From NCBI GenBank assembly GCA_023409955.1, contig JAEYQQ010000179.1, positions 1-27,922 of the forward strand: 27,922 nucleotides of DNA. Reading direction: 5' to 3'. Under the pieces are notes generated by a model. It saw nothing but the letters and a program-made list of their open reading frames with translations. It was not told the DNA's origin and searched no databases. The DNA is from Bacillota bacterium. Lineage in GTDB: Bacteria; Bacillota; Clostridia; Christensenellales; Aristaeellaceae. This document shows positions 6,196 to 14,684 of this stretch, in pieces (the first letter of the stretch is position 1; each line of letters starts with the position of its first letter). Made by a program: the position numbers and the translations under genes.

Positions 6196-7044
6196 ATGAC
6201 ACAAACTAAGCAGCAGCTTGCGCTACATAAAATGGCAGCCTTTGGCGGATTTCAATGTCCCTCCTGCGGAATGCCTCTTTTGATACATGACGCCAGTCTA
6301 CGCTGTGTTCAAGGACACTCCTATGATGTTGCCCGCAAGGGGTATGTGCATCTACACCATAAGACAGTACAAAGCGCCTATGACAAGGCATTGTTTGAAT
6401 CCCGGCGCACTGTATTTGAAGAAGGTTTTTATCAGCCTGTAGTGAGCGCACTGGATGCTGTTTTGCAACCAATTTCTCCTCATACACTGCTGGATGCTGG
6501 CTGTGGTGAAGGATTTTATACAGACGCATTGTCCCACCTGCTGCCAAAGTGCCTGATGATTGGCGTCGATCTTTCCAAAGATGCTATTTATTCTGCTGCA
6601 GGCAGGAGTAGCCATGCAATATATTGTGTGGGTGACCTAAACCGACTGCCGTTTATAGATGATTCATTTGATGTAATCCTGAATATTCTGTCCCCCGCCA
6701 GCTATATAAACTTTGAGCGGGTACTGAAAAGGGATGGCTTTCTTATCAAAATCATGCCTGGCCGGGAGTATCTTCAAGAAATCAGGTCACGTCTCCCCGG
6801 AAATCAAACGGAATACGATGATAGTCTTGTTCCAGATTATCTCAAGCAGCATATGAGTATGATCACTCTGGACAGGCTTCATTACACACATCCGCTTTCT
6901 GATAAATCTTATGCCCATTTCCTTGCCATGACACCGCTGACAGAAAGCTTAAGTGACAATGCGCGCATAGAATTGATGAGAGATCCCCCCTCCACCATCA
7001 CCATTGACCTTCAACTGGCTGTTTGCTCACATAAAAATGGTTGA
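6196..7044 (+). CDS. rlmA: 23S rRNA (guanine-N1-)-methyltransferase, RlmA family
   Basis: 282 residues. The N-terminal zinc finger is visible: C21-x2-C24 (CPSC) and C37-x3-H41 (CVQGH), followed by SYDVARKGYVHL, a signature of RlmA proteins (compare FDLAKEGYVNLL in E. coli RlmA). The SAM-binding motif I is LLDAGCGEGFY (98-108), and a later motif reads DSFDVILNILSPA. Members methylate G745 (RlmA-I) or G748 (RlmA-II/TlrB) of 23S rRNA; the type cannot be assigned here. RlmA-II contributes to macrolide/tylosin response in Gram-positives. The start has AAGGAG 5 nt upstream. The next gene begins 40 nt downstream, so the two are probably cotranscribed. Confidence 0.9.
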   Translation: MTQTKQQLALHKMAAFGGFQCPSCGMPLLIHDASLRCVQGHSYDVARKGYVHLHHKTVQSAYDKALFESRRTVFEEGFYQPVVSALDAVLQPISPHTLLDAGCGEGFYTDALSHLLPKCLMIGVDLSKDAIYSAAGRSSHAIYCVGDLNRLPFIDDSFDVILNILSPASYINFERVLKRDGFLIKIMPGREYLQEIRSRLPGNQTEYDDSLVPDYLKQHMSMITLDRLHYTHPLSDKSYAHFLAMTPLTESLSDNARIELMRDPPSTITIDLQLAVCSHKNG

Positions 7045-7084
7045 CCTCTCTTTTCTATAAAAACCTGATGTTAGGAGTGGGGAG

Positions 7085-7906
7085 ATGGTATACCTTCGCA
7101 GTATCAGCAAGCTGCCTGGATTTGAAAGCAGCGGATACCCCCTTTCCACCCCTGTCATGCAGAACCTGGAGCGTCTTCCCCTAAACCAGCCAGTTACCCT
7201 CATTACAGGCGATAACGGAAGCGGCAAAACAACCTTGATGGAGACCTTGTCCCGCAAACTCAATGCCGTTCGCATTGATGGAGAAGAAGCAGTCTCGCTG
7301 CCTAAGATAACCTCCTTTGCCTCTGTAGACAAAGCGCTCCGTGTGGAGATGGCGCGGCATCCAGGCCGGTGCTTTTACTTTCATGCCGAGGGGTTTGTAC
7401 GATATGTGGATGGTGTCCACCACATGCGCCAAAGCGCCCATGAAGCCCTGAACGAAATAGATGAAGCTTATAACGGACGCTCTGCATATGCACGTAATTT
7501 GGCCGCGATGCCTCACAGGCGGACGCTAGGTGAAATGCAGCAACTATACGATCACGATATCACTCGCCGCTCCCACGGCGAAGGGCATCTAGACTTTTAT
7601 GGTGCAAGGTTCAAAAAGGGTGGCCTGTTTTTGTTAGATGAACCGGAGGGAGCTTTGTCTTTCTTCAATCAATATGTACTTTTGACTATGATACTGGAGG
7701 CATCCCACAACAGCCAGTTCATTATCTCCACCCATTCACCCGTGCTATTGGCCTGCCCCAATGCCCAAATCTTTTCGATTCAGGATGGCTATATACAGGA
7801 GAGCGAATATAAAAACCTGGAGAGTGTTCAGTTCCTAAAGGATTTTTTGAGTCAACCAGGTCGGTATACCGCCCCCCTTTTAGCGAATCAAGAGGAAGAC
7901 AAGTAA
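7085..7906 (+). CDS. ABC-like AAA ATPase (COG3910-type predicted ATPase)
   Basis: 273 residues, soluble. Walker A is GDNGSGKT (42-49), a signature-like segment SHGEG lies at 163-167, Walker B with catalytic Glu is LLDEPEGALS (183-192), and the H-loop is STHSP (215-219). Walker A and the signature lie in one short chain without membrane segments or a long coiled coil, so it is not a transporter subunit or an SMC-like protein. It matches stand-alone AAA_21-type predicted ATPases of unknown role. AGGAG lies 7 nt upstream of ATG 7085. It sits between rlmA and the esterase with short gaps (40 and 49 nt), suggesting one transcript. Confidence 0.85.
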   Translation: MVYLRSISKLPGFESSGYPLSTPVMQNLERLPLNQPVTLITGDNGSGKTTLMETLSRKLNAVRIDGEEAVSLPKITSFASVDKALRVEMARHPGRCFYFHAEGFVRYVDGVHHMRQSAHEALNEIDEAYNGRSAYARNLAAMPHRRTLGEMQQLYDHDITRRSHGEGHLDFYGARFKKGGLFLLDEPEGALSFFNQYVLLTMILEASHNSQFIISTHSPVLLACPNAQIFSIQDGYIQESEYKNLESVQFLKDFLSQPGRYTAPLLANQEEDK

Positions 7907-7955
7907 TCGATTGTATATACATATTGATAGACTTCTCTATGAAGGAGGGACTTAC

Positions 7956-9482
7956 ATGAGTATATTGTTGCCGCGTTTGATTTCCAACGGCATGGTTCTG
8001 CAACGTGATGCAAAGGTCAAGCTATGGGGCAAGGCAGATGCACCTGTGATAGTGGCATTTTTAGGAAATCAATATCACGCAGATTTACATATGGACGGAA
8101 GCTGGTCCGTGGAGCTGAACGACCTTCCGCCTGGTGGACCATATACCTTGTCAATCAATGAGATCACGTTGCATGATGTCTATGTTGGTGATGTATGGCT
8201 ATGCTCCGGACAATCCAACATGCAGTTGCCCATGCAGCGGATAAAGCATATGTACCCGGAGGAGATGACGGCTCCCCTGCCCTTTATCCGGCAATTTTCA
8301 ATGCCTCAGCGGGTAAGCTTTCATGGCCCGGAAGCAGAGTTGGAAGATGGTGGCTGGGCCGGTGCTTCCCCTTCCACCATAGGGGCTTTCTCCGGAGTAG
8401 GATACTTCTTTGCCAAGCGGCTCTATGAAAAATATCAGGTGCCCATCGGTCTGATTTTATGTGCCATCGGAGGCACCCCCATCCACGCCTGGATGGGAAG
8501 GGAAGCGATGCAGGCCTTTCCCGAGCTGCTGGCGCAAGCAGACACCTGTGCAGATGATGGTTTTGTTGCCGCGGTGCAGGCAGAGGATGCAAGGCGGGCA
8601 AAGGCATTTTTTGACGAGATTGATGCAACCGATCCTGGACTAAGCCAGCAGTGGTATTCTCCAGACTTTGATGACAGCAGGTGGGAAGAACGACCGTTGC
8701 TTGAACCTTGGCAGGGCACAGGCTCTTTTTGGCTTCGAAAGACGTTGGAAATTCCCCAGGAGATGGATGGAATGCCGGCTACGCTGTTTCTTGGTACCAT
8801 CACAGACTGGGATATTGCCTATGTCAATGGACATGTGGTAGGTAATACCACCTACCGCTATCCCCCCAGAGAATACAACATACCAGCACTAAAAAAGGGG
8901 CGATGTGTCATCGCCCTACGGGTCATAGCAAAAGATGGCGGCGGATTCATACCAGGAAAGCAATACCTACTATCCACCCAGGCCGGTTCTTTTAACCTAA
9001 ATGGCCTTTGGCGTTTCCGCCATGGCGGCACAAGCACCCCTTATCAGCCGGAAACCTTTTTCCATTATAAGCCTACCGCCTTATACAACGGCATGCTGGC
9101 TCCCTTATCAAAGTATACTATCCAGGGTGCCATCTGGTATCAGGGAGAATCCGATACCGCAAATCCCAACCGATATGCCGAAAAATTCGAGGCGATGGTT
9201 CATTCCTGGCGAAACGATTGGGGGTATGATTTTCCTTTCATCTTTTCGGAACTGGCTCATTGGAGCGGTGGAAGGGACTGGCATACATTGCGCAATGAGC
9301 AATGGCAGTGTTTGCGTGTGCCCAATACCGCCATGGCAGCGGCTTTTGACCTAGGTGAGGAAAGCGACCTGCATCCGCTGAACAAGCAGACCGTAGGCGA
9401 CAGACTGGCCCGGTGTGCCATGCGGGTAGCCTATCATGAGAAACTGCCAATATCACCGTTTGAAGTGATTGGAATAAGATAA
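7956..9482 (+). CDS. SGNH-family sialate O-acetylesterase-like enzyme
   Basis: 508 residues from ATG 7956, which has GAAGGAGGG upstream; the 15 extra codons of the longer frame are not needed. It opens with the family's LPRLISNGMVLQRD (5-18). The SGNH blocks are all present: GQSNM with Ser87, GGTPIHAW (172-179), WYQGESD (394-400) and DLHP with Asp471 and His473. Residues about 235-345 form the typical inserted beta-sandwich (WYSPDFDDSRWEERPLLEPW and onward). No signal peptide is present, so it is probably cytoplasmic and acts on imported acetylated sugars; true specificity (sialate or acetyl-xylan) cannot be read from sequence. It ends at SPFEVIGIR, shorter than the roughly 640-residue Bacteroides forms, which carry a C-terminal extension. 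Confidence 0.9.
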   Translation: MSILLPRLISNGMVLQRDAKVKLWGKADAPVIVAFLGNQYHADLHMDGSWSVELNDLPPGGPYTLSINEITLHDVYVGDVWLCSGQSNMQLPMQRIKHMYPEEMTAPLPFIRQFSMPQRVSFHGPEAELEDGGWAGASPSTIGAFSGVGYFFAKRLYEKYQVPIGLILCAIGGTPIHAWMGREAMQAFPELLAQADTCADDGFVAAVQAEDARRAKAFFDEIDATDPGLSQQWYSPDFDDSRWEERPLLEPWQGTGSFWLRKTLEIPQEMDGMPATLFLGTITDWDIAYVNGHVVGNTTYRYPPREYNIPALKKGRCVIALRVIAKDGGGFIPGKQYLLSTQAGSFNLNGLWRFRHGGTSTPYQPETFFHYKPTALYNGMLAPLSKYTIQGAIWYQGESDTANPNRYAEKFEAMVHSWRNDWGYDFPFIFSELAHWSGGRDWHTLRNEQWQCLRVPNTAMAAAFDLGEESDLHPLNKQTVGDRLARCAMRVAYHEKLPISPFEVIGIR

Positions 9483-9510
9483 GAAACCGAAGTATATCTA
9501 TTACATCAAG

Positions 9511-9548
9511 GGCTTGCAGATTTCTTTTGCAGGCCTGTTTTAATTTTC
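9511..9548 (+). terminator. Terminator of the rlmA-ATPase-esterase transcript
   Basis: GGCTTGCA (9511-9518) pairs with TGCAGGCC (9528-9535), 8 bp with one G-U, followed by GTTTTAATTTT. The following 141 bases to 9689 hold nothing I recognise. Confidence 0.65.
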
Positions 9549-9689
9549 CATAGATGACACCTAGAATAACCACGAATAAACACGCCGCAACTTATAGAAT
9601 TAGACTAATCGATACCTAGAATCTTATCAGTGTAGAAGGTAGATAGAATGCAGCAATAGGACTAATCTGCATCAATGCCATTTAAATGT

Positions 9690-10727
9690 TTACCCTTTTG
9701 CTTTCTCCTTTACACGAGCACTATACACCACCACCACCCGCTGCAAGCCAATAAAAATCAGCAGCAGCACACCAATGGCAATTCGCCCCCACCAGGAGCT
9801 TAACGTACCGTTGAAGGTGATAATAGCTGGTATGATGGATCTGAGCATGACCCCAAAGAGTGTACCAAACTCATAACCAACGCCGCCAGTCAGCAGCGTA
9901 CCGCCGATGACAGCAGAGGAGATCACATCCAGCTCCGCGCCTTGCATACTCAAGTTCCAGCCGCTTTTGATGTACAATGCATAGGTTACCCCCATCAAGG
10001 CGGAGCACAAGCCATTGAAGCCATAGACCATGATTTTTGTCCTGGCCACAGGCAAGCCCATAAGCCTAGCACTTTGCTCGTTGCCACCGATGGCGTATAC
10101 ATTACGGCCAAATCGTGTAAATTGCAGAAGAAAGATGCCTACCAAAAGCACCGCGGCAAACAGCAGCATATTGAAATTGATATAGGCAATGGGCTTGACA
10201 GGGATTTTGATTTTCCATGCTGCCAGAGCATTGAATGCATCATGCTGGATGGCAATGGACTGTCGGCTGATCAGCGCACATATGCCACGGGCTAGGAACA
10301 TGCCCATCAATGTGGTAATGAAGGCCGGTACGTTCAGGTAATGAATCATTGCCCCCATTAAAAGCCCGAAGCCAACACCAATCACAATGGAAAATCCAAT
10401 ACACAAAAACGGATCCAACCCCAGTTCTGCCGTGCCGTAGGCGATGAACATACCTGTCAGAGAGCCGATTGCCCCTACTGACAGATCAATCCCGCCAGTA
10501 ATCAGCACCATGGTCATGCCTACGGCCGATATGCCAACATAAGCGTTATCCACAAACAAAGTCGTAAAGGTTCGCAACGTGGTAAACCCCTTGTCGCCAT
10601 ACAGCAAGGCACCAATAATGTAGATAATCAGAAAGATGGCAATGGTGGCATAGACCATGATGTATTTGGGATTGAACAATCTTTGCATTGCGCTTCGCCT
10701 GCCAAGCGCTTGTCTTGCATCAAGCAT
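9690..10727 (-). CDS. yjfF: Sugar ABC transporter permease, YjfF type
   Basis: 345 residues, multi-spanning inner-membrane permease of the CUT2 (ribose/galactofuranose) family. It carries the family signature SAVGMTMVLITGGIDLSVGAIGSLTGM, the ELDVISSAVIGGTLLTGGVGYEFGTLFGV segment, and a C-terminus (NGTLSSWWGRIAIGVLLLIFIGLQR) that closely matches my recollection of E. coli YjfF. Last gene of the ytfQ-ytfR-ytfT-yjfF operon. It overlaps ytfT by 8 nt, and the ATG at 10727 has GGAGGG 7 nt upstream. An internal Met (MQRLFNPKY, position 10688) is a possible alternative start without a better site. No clear terminator follows. Confidence 0.92.
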   Translation of the reverse strand: MLDARQALGRRSAMQRLFNPKYIMVYATIAIFLIIYIIGALLYGDKGFTTLRTFTTLFVDNAYVGISAVGMTMVLITGGIDLSVGAIGSLTGMFIAYGTAELGLDPFLCIGFSIVIGVGFGLLMGAMIHYLNVPAFITTLMGMFLARGICALISRQSIAIQHDAFNALAAWKIKIPVKPIAYINFNMLLFAAVLLVGIFLLQFTRFGRNVYAIGGNEQSARLMGLPVARTKIMVYGFNGLCSALMGVTYALYIKSGWNLSMQGAELDVISSAVIGGTLLTGGVGYEFGTLFGVMLRSIIPAIITFNGTLSSWWGRIAIGVLLLIFIGLQRVVVVYSARVKEKAKG

Positions 10728-11778
10728 GAACCGTCCCTCCCTTCACCTTCATCCGACGTCGTTTGGAATAGCGCTCCACCGCCTGACGTACAGGTTCAGA
10801 CTGGAGGATGATAACAACTGCCACGATCAGCGCCTTAAAAGCCATAGTAGCTTCTGCCGCTATGCCAAAATAGTAAACGAAGGTGGTAATGGTTCTGATG
10901 ATTATAGAGCCGATGACTGTGCCTAGCAAATTGAACTTGCCCCCGCTCATGCTGGTTCCCCCAATGACAACGGCCAAAATGGCGTCCAGTTCATAGTTGA
11001 GACCGGCATTATTGGCATCGCAAGAGCTGATGCGGCTACCATAAATCATTCCAGCTATGCCTGCCAAGAAGCCTGTTATGGTATACACCAGCAGTTTGAT
11101 ACGCTGGGCATTAAGCCCAGTCAATCGGCTGGCGCTGGCGTTGATGCCCACCGATTCCACAAACAGGCCGAAGGCTGTTTTGCGGGTGATAATGCTGATG
11201 ACTGCCACAACCGCCACCCACAGAATCACCGGCGTAGGCAGAAATAGCATGCTGCCCTGGCCGATAAATTGGAAAGGCTTATACTGTATGGTCCACTGCT
11301 GTCCCTCTGTAAACAATTGGGCAATACCCCGGCCTGCCACCATTAAGATTAGTGTCGCAATAATGGGCTGAATACCGCCCTTGGATATAAGCATGCCATT
11401 GAATGCCCCCAGCAAGGCGCAGGCAGCTATGGGAAGCAATATCACCAAGAAAAATGGCGTCATGGTGTAGTCTCCCACAAGATTTTGAAGGCTGCCCCGC
11501 ATGAGCTTGAGTGAAAAGGAGTTGGCCACTGCCACCAAAGCACCGACGGACAGGTCTGTACCGCCGGTTGCGATGACCAGGGTCATGCCCATGGCAATGA
11601 TGGTGATTTCGGCCGAACGATTCAAAATATCAATGAGGCTGCCATAAAGCATGCCGGTGGTTGGCTGGTAGCTGATACTGTAAAAGTCTGGCCGCAAGAT
11701 CAGGCATACCAGTAAAATAAGACACTCCGCCAGGATCGCCCAAGTCACTTTGGAACGCAGGAGCTTATCGAATTTCAT
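10720..11778 (-). CDS. ytfT: Sugar ABC transporter permease, YtfT type
   Basis: 352 residues from ATG 11778, with GGAGG 9 nt upstream; the start overlaps the ytfR stop as ATGA. The longer open frame to 11946 runs through ytfR in another frame and is spurious. Family signatures are GSLIDILNRSAEITIIAMGMTLVIATGGTDLSVGA, IQPIIATLILMVAGRGIAQLF, LFLPTPVILW and DANNAGLNYELDAILAVVIGGTSMSGGKFNLLGTVIGS. These follow E. coli YtfT nearly block for block. It forms the heteromeric membrane channel with YjfF. The two-permease architecture is typical of galactofuranose- or fructose-type CUT2 systems rather than ribose RbsC homodimers. Confidence 0.93.
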   Translation of the reverse strand: MKFDKLLRSKVTWAILAECLILLVCLILRPDFYSISYQPTTGMLYGSLIDILNRSAEITIIAMGMTLVIATGGTDLSVGALVAVANSFSLKLMRGSLQNLVGDYTMTPFFLVILLPIAACALLGAFNGMLISKGGIQPIIATLILMVAGRGIAQLFTEGQQWTIQYKPFQFIGQGSMLFLPTPVILWVAVVAVISIITRKTAFGLFVESVGINASASRLTGLNAQRIKLLVYTITGFLAGIAGMIYGSRISSCDANNAGLNYELDAILAVVIGGTSMSGGKFNLLGTVIGSIIIRTITTFVYYFGIAAEATMAFKALIVAVVIILQSEPVRQAVERYSKRRRMKVKGGTVHA

Positions 11779-13280
11779 GATGCATTTCCTCCCGCAATCA
11801 TTCTGAGAATATCGGCCTGGGTGCAACTGTCTCCATGCAGCTCTCCTGCTTTTTTCCTGTCCCGCATGATGAGAATACGGTTGGAGCAGCGGATGACCTC
11901 GTCCAGCTCGCTGGAAATGAACAGGACAGACATCCCATCCTGGCACATGGATACCATTAGGCGCTGTATCTCCGCCTTGGCTCCGACGTCAATTCCCCGG
12001 GTAGGCTCATCCAGTATGAGCAGGTCGGGGTTTGTTGCCATCCACCGGGCAAGGATCACTTTTTGCTGGTTACCACCGGATAATTCCCCCACTTTTTTGT
12101 CCATATCCGGCGTTGCAATGGACAAAAGGCGGATATATTTTTCCGCCAGCTCCCTCTGCTCCTTCAGCGACATGCGCTTGAGTATTCCCCGCCTGCCCTG
12201 CACCGCAAGAGCAATGTTCTCACGAACGGATAGATCGCCGATGATTCCGTCCCGCTTGCGGTCTTCCGGGCAGAAAGCAAAACCGTTTTGAATCGCCTGG
12301 CGCGGGGTTTTAATGGCCCGTATCTGCCCCTTGACCTTGATAACGCCTTTTGAGGGCTTGACCGCACCAAAGAGCATTTCCGCCGTCTCTGTGCGGCCAG
12401 AACCCAAAAGCCCTGCAAAGCCAAGCATCTCCCCTTTAAACATTGACAGGCTAACATCCTCCACCACACCGGGCACGCCAAGATGCTCTGCCTGTATGGT
12501 TGTGCTTTGCTCACCCTGCCATGCAGGCCTTTTCAATTCGAACATCTCCCGCATGTCCTTGCCAATCATCTGGGTGATCAATTCCAGCTTGCTGATATCG
12601 CAGGCAGGGTAATCTCCCACTAAGTGGCCGTTGCGCAACACGGTGATGCGGTCGGAGACTTCATATACCTGATCCAAAAAGTGCGTGATAAAAATAATGC
12701 CCATGCCCTCGCTTTTCAGCTCACGCATGACGGAAAACAACTTATTTACTTCCCGCTCATCAAGAGATGATGTGGGCTCATCCAATATCAATATCTTCGC
12801 TTTGACATCCACCGCCCGGACAATGGAAACCATTTGCTGAATGGCCGTGGAATAATACGAAAGGGGCCGGGTGACATCAATATGCACATCAAAACGCGAC
12901 AGCAGCATTTCGGCCCTTCTGTTGATTTCTTTCCAATAGATCAAACCCCGTTTCATCGGCTGGCGGCCAACAAAAATATTTTCTGCCACGGTGAGGTTTG
13001 GGCACAGATTTACCTCCTGAAATACGGTACTGATGCCCATCTCTACAGCAGCTTGGGGCGTGGTTGGCGTAATTTCCTTGCCTGCATATATAATTCTGCC
13101 TGTGTCCATGTGGTGTACACCAGTCAGACATTTAATCAGTGTGGACTTTCCAGCGCCGTTCTCTCCAAGCAGCGCATGGATCTCCCCTTTGGATAGGAAA
13201 AAGTCTACTTGATCCAGGGCTTTTACCCCTGGAAATGCAATTTCGATGCCAGTCATTTCTAAAACATATTCATTTCGCAC
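11775..13280 (-). CDS. ytfR: Sugar ABC transporter ATP-binding protein, YtfR type (two ABC domains)
   Basis: 501 residues from GTG 13280 (GGAGG 7 nt upstream). The upstream ATG frame start at 13358 falls inside an intercistronic hairpin and would add 26 residues foreign to the family. Domain 1 has Walker A GENGAGKS (39-46), a Q-loop VFQEVNLCPNLTVAENIF and Walker B ILILDEPTSSLD. Its signature region is degenerate (YYSTAIQQMVSIVRAV). Domain 2 has a degenerate Walker A (LLGSGRTETAEMLFG), intact signature LSGGNQQK and Walker B LLILDEPTRGID. This asymmetry is normal for CUT2 ATPases. It energises uptake through YtfT/YjfF. Confidence 0.94.
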   Translation of the reverse strand: MRNEYVLEMTGIEIAFPGVKALDQVDFFLSKGEIHALLGENGAGKSTLIKCLTGVHHMDTGRIIYAGKEITPTTPQAAVEMGISTVFQEVNLCPNLTVAENIFVGRQPMKRGLIYWKEINRRAEMLLSRFDVHIDVTRPLSYYSTAIQQMVSIVRAVDVKAKILILDEPTSSLDEREVNKLFSVMRELKSEGMGIIFITHFLDQVYEVSDRITVLRNGHLVGDYPACDISKLELITQMIGKDMREMFELKRPAWQGEQSTTIQAEHLGVPGVVEDVSLSMFKGEMLGFAGLLGSGRTETAEMLFGAVKPSKGVIKVKGQIRAIKTPRQAIQNGFAFCPEDRKRDGIIGDLSVRENIALAVQGRRGILKRMSLKEQRELAEKYIRLLSIATPDMDKKVGELSGGNQQKVILARWMATNPDLLILDEPTRGIDVGAKAEIQRLMVSMCQDGMSVLFISSELDEVIRCSNRILIMRDRKKAGELHGDSCTQADILRMIAGGNAS

Positions 13281-13336
13281 GATCTGCCCTCCCCTGCCCC
13301 CTCCGGGTATAAGCACCCGGACTGGCATTGCACAAA

Positions 13337-13378
13337 GGGGGCTGTCGTACAATTGCATGACTGAATACGACAGCCCCC
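13337..13378 (-). terminator. Intercistronic hairpin between ytfQ and ytfR
   Basis: A perfect 13-bp stem GGGGGCTGTCGTA/TACGACAGCCCCC (13337-13349/13366-13378) with a 16-nt loop, lying 21 nt after the ytfQ stop. The following T run is short (TTTG). It can act as a partial terminator or a 3'-end stabiliser that yields excess binding-protein mRNA, as is common behind solute-binding protein genes. Confidence 0.7.
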
Positions 13379-13399
13379 ATGGTCTAAGTAAAGATGACC

Positions 13400-14383
13400 T
13401 TAATAGACGCGCTCGGCAACTTTGTCGGCAGCCTTGAAGGTTACAAGACCCTCTGCATAAGGAATGCCGCCGTTCAAGTCATACGCATACTCAATGGTAA
13501 CGGTGCGCTTGTCAAGGGTTTCGCCTTTTTCAAGCTTTTGAATAGCTTCCACTGTCTGGGCACCCAGCAGCGGGCTGCATTCGACGGTGCAGTTGAGCTC
13601 GCCGGCAATAATGGCATCAAAGGCAGCCTTAACGGCATCGGCACTGACGATGATGATATCTTCACCGGGTTTCTTGCCAGCAGCCTTGATAGCATCAATG
13701 GCGCCTAAGGCCATGTCGTCATTGTGGGCCCACAGAACATCGATGTCAGGCTGACTCTTTAAGAAGGATTCCATGACGGCCTGGCCTTCAGCACGGGTGA
13801 AGTTGCCTGTCTGGGAAGCTACAACTTTAAAGTTGGGGTAAGCAGTCAGATAATTGTGGAATCCGTCGAAGCGGCCGATAGCCGGATCAGAGCCCGTGGT
13901 GCCCTGAAGCTCCACGATGTTGATCTCTTCCGTATCACGGCCGATGCTCTTCATGTATTCCACTACCCACTGTGCGGCACGGCGGCCTTCCTCGGGGAAG
14001 TCAGATCCCATAAAGGTGGCATAGTATTCACCCAACTGAGTATCAGGGAAACGGTCAATGAGGATGATGGGGATCTCGGCATCGATGACTTCCTGCAAAA
14101 CCTCATCCCAGCCTGTGGTAACCACGGCGGTGAACACGATGTAGTCCACACCCTGGGTGATGAAATTGCGCAGAGCCTTCACCTGGTTTTCTTGCTTGTT
14201 CTGGGCGTCGTCAAACACGACGGTGTAGCCGGCTTCTTCCAGACTCTTGATCACGTTGTTGGTGTTAGCCACACGCCAATCGGACTCAGCGCCTACTTGC
14301 GAGAAGCCAACCGTGACGGCCAGAGCGCTGGTTGCTGATAGGACAAGAACAAGAGCCACTAAGCATGCCAGGAGTTTCTTCAT
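13400..14383 (-). CDS. ytfQ: Periplasmic-type sugar-binding protein, YtfQ type
   Basis: 327 residues. Residues 1-22 form a signal peptide (KK, a hydrophobic core, then SATSALA cut before VTVGFSQ). The cleavage site is signal-peptidase-I type; there is no lipobox Cys, unusual for a monoderm Firmicute. The mature domain matches YtfQ: GFSQVGAESDWR, NKQENQVKALRNFITQGVDYIV, VELQGTTGSDPAIGRFDGF, GNFTRAEGQAVMESFLK and WAHNDDMALGAIDAIKAAGKKPGEDI. E. coli YtfQ binds galactofuranose; the ligand here is inferred, not shown. First gene of the transport operon. GGGAGG lies 9 nt before ATG 14383. Upstream lies a leftward terminator-like hairpin with a TATAAT inside its T tract. Confidence 0.94.
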   Translation of the reverse strand: MKKLLACLVALVLVLSATSALAVTVGFSQVGAESDWRVANTNNVIKSLEEAGYTVVFDDAQNKQENQVKALRNFITQGVDYIVFTAVVTTGWDEVLQEVIDAEIPIILIDRFPDTQLGEYYATFMGSDFPEEGRRAAQWVVEYMKSIGRDTEEINIVELQGTTGSDPAIGRFDGFHNYLTAYPNFKVVASQTGNFTRAEGQAVMESFLKSQPDIDVLWAHNDDMALGAIDAIKAAGKKPGEDIIIVSADAVKAAFDAIIAGELNCTVECSPLLGAQTVEAIQKLEKGETLDKRTVTIEYAYDLNGGIPYAEGLVTFKAADKVAERVY

Positions 14384-14431
14384 TATTCAGTACCTCCCTT
14401 TCGAATTGGGCATTTTTGCCCCTTGTTCAAT

Positions 14432-14473
14432 ATTATAAAAAAGAAACCGCTTCGTTAGAATGCAGCGGTTTCT
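14432..14473 (-). terminator. Leftward terminator/attenuator upstream of ytfQ
   Basis: A 10-bp perfect stem AGAAACCGCT/AGCGGTTTCT (14442-14451/14464-14473). Read leftward it is followed by TTTTTT at 14436-14441. It would end transcripts coming from the response-regulator gene. The T tract merges into TATAAT (14432-14437), a perfect -10 that could serve ytfQ, but a 17-nt spacing gives only TTCTAA as -35 inside the hairpin loop. Confidence 0.6.
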
Positions 14474-14684
14474 CCAGTTGGTTGGTTCTGTTGGGAAGTT
14501 CACACATTGAGAGATGTCTTAGATTTTTGAAAAGTAGGTGAAATTTTCCGTTTACACGGCACATTGATGCCAAAGTTTAATCAAACCAATAGGATTTAAC
14601 TTTTTCCGGAAGATATTGAACTAAATGGTCAATGATTAAATATTGCTTGAGGAAACATGCTTATCAGGAAGTTAAATGAATAAA
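14474..14684. other. Spacer between ytfQ leader and repeat array, nothing recognised
   Basis: AT-rich, with no supported reading frame, RNA or strong promoter seen on either strand. Together with the array that follows, it makes the 774-bp non-coding interval 14384-15157. Confidence 0.4.

Noticed and set aside
9483..9689. Possible leftward terminator or hidden gene after yjfF
   Set aside because: Only a weak TGCAG/CTGCA pairing is seen, with no T tract and no reading frame with a start site.
10720..11946. Longer form of the YtfT permease starting at 11946
   Set aside because: The extra 56 codons are out-of-frame ytfR sequence. ATG 11778 has GGAGG and the standard ATGA overlap with ytfR.
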